Positions 63,693 to 64,000 of a stretch of 64,000 nt of DNA are shown here, piece by piece. The notes beneath the pieces were generated by a model, which worked only from the letters and a program-made list of their open reading frames with translations, ran no database searches and was not told where the DNA came from. Made by a program: the position numbers and the translations under genes. Positions within the stretch are counted from its first letter, which is position 1. Each line of letters opens with the position of its first letter. Source of the stretch: Antedon mediterranea (taxonomy: Eukaryota > Echinodermata > Crinoidea > Comatulida > Antedonidae); assembly GCF_964355755.1 (NCBI RefSeq), contig NC_092676.1, positions 11,764,288 through 11,828,287 of the forward strand. The letters are read 5' to 3'.

Positions 63693-64000
63693 TATACTAC
63701 AGCTTAAAAACAATACTTGTTTATCCATACATAATTTTAAACACAGTAGGTTTCATTTATTACCATAAATATAATTAAATACTACCGCAAAACATAGATA
63801 AACTCACATTATTTTCGCCCCGTTGAGTAAATGTATATTTTTTTCTTTACAACAAACAAACAAACTTGACGGGTTGTTTGTTGGTATATATTTACTCCAT
63901 TGTGTTGGTTCAGAGGATGTTTTTCTTACGCCCCTGCCTTTCTTGTATTTTGACTCCAAATTTGTTGACTAACTTTATCCTGAATACCACACTTTAAAAT

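Overview
The window is animal nuclear DNA: AT-rich, with many short exons bounded by GT/AG signals, and about two thirds transposable elements. F-type lectin and kringle exons, Penelope-like elements (PLEs), CR1- and Tx1-like LINEs, several tRNA-derived SINEs and many AGGCCTA-type words suggest a marine deuterostome, most likely an echinoderm (a crinoid is possible). That placement is inference; no marker gene here fixes the species.

Region 1 (about 1-16,022, minus strand) holds one large mosaic extracellular gene of at least 20 exons. Every complete exon is a multiple of three and every junction is phase 1. In transcription order: F-type lectin domain 1, a 470-codon Gly/Gln-rich exon built largely of 8-residue repeats, an unnamed domain (U2), F-type lectin 2, two nearly identical 45-nt linker exons, a kringle exon, a 42-nt linker, F-type lectin 3, a 42-nt linker, domain U1 and F-type lectin 4. 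The signal peptide and both gene ends are outside what I can see. One long intron carries a degenerate PLE, another a truncated Helitron-like copy.

Region 2 (16-24 kb) has LINE remnants, a Helitron-like element and the best copy of PLE family 1, with two 245-bp direct repeats (pLTRs).

Region 3 (24-38 kb) is a dense nest of PLEs of at least four families, mostly joined through (TA)n tracts. Three families carry full hammerhead ribozyme designs, with paired stem I, the conserved core, stem II and a UA cleavage site. Interleaved are six copies or pieces of a composite repeat holding a tRNA-shaped sequence. One copy contains a Harbinger-like transposon at a site that is empty in its neighbour.

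Region 4 (38-53 kb) contains CR1-like LINEs and a TTAA-flanked MITE in reciprocal nesting (MITE in LINE, and LINE in MITE), an L2-tailed SINE inside a cluster of an unexplained GTCATATCCGTCAC word, a PHD-like zinc-finger fragment, a LINE ORF1 fragment, a fold-back element, and the inverted partner of the Helitron-like element.

Region 5 (53-64 kb) contains LINE pieces, a PIF/Harbinger derivative with a TTA duplication and a Myb-like remnant, a Tx1/L1-like LINE carrying a SINE with a 13-bp target duplication, a palindromic MITE, and two terminal exons of an unnamed gene whose reading frame breaks in a (GT)n run.

The strongest biological signals are the diverse ribozyme-bearing PLEs, including a junction that coincides with a predicted ribozyme cleavage site, and the phase-1 modular lectin/kringle gene.
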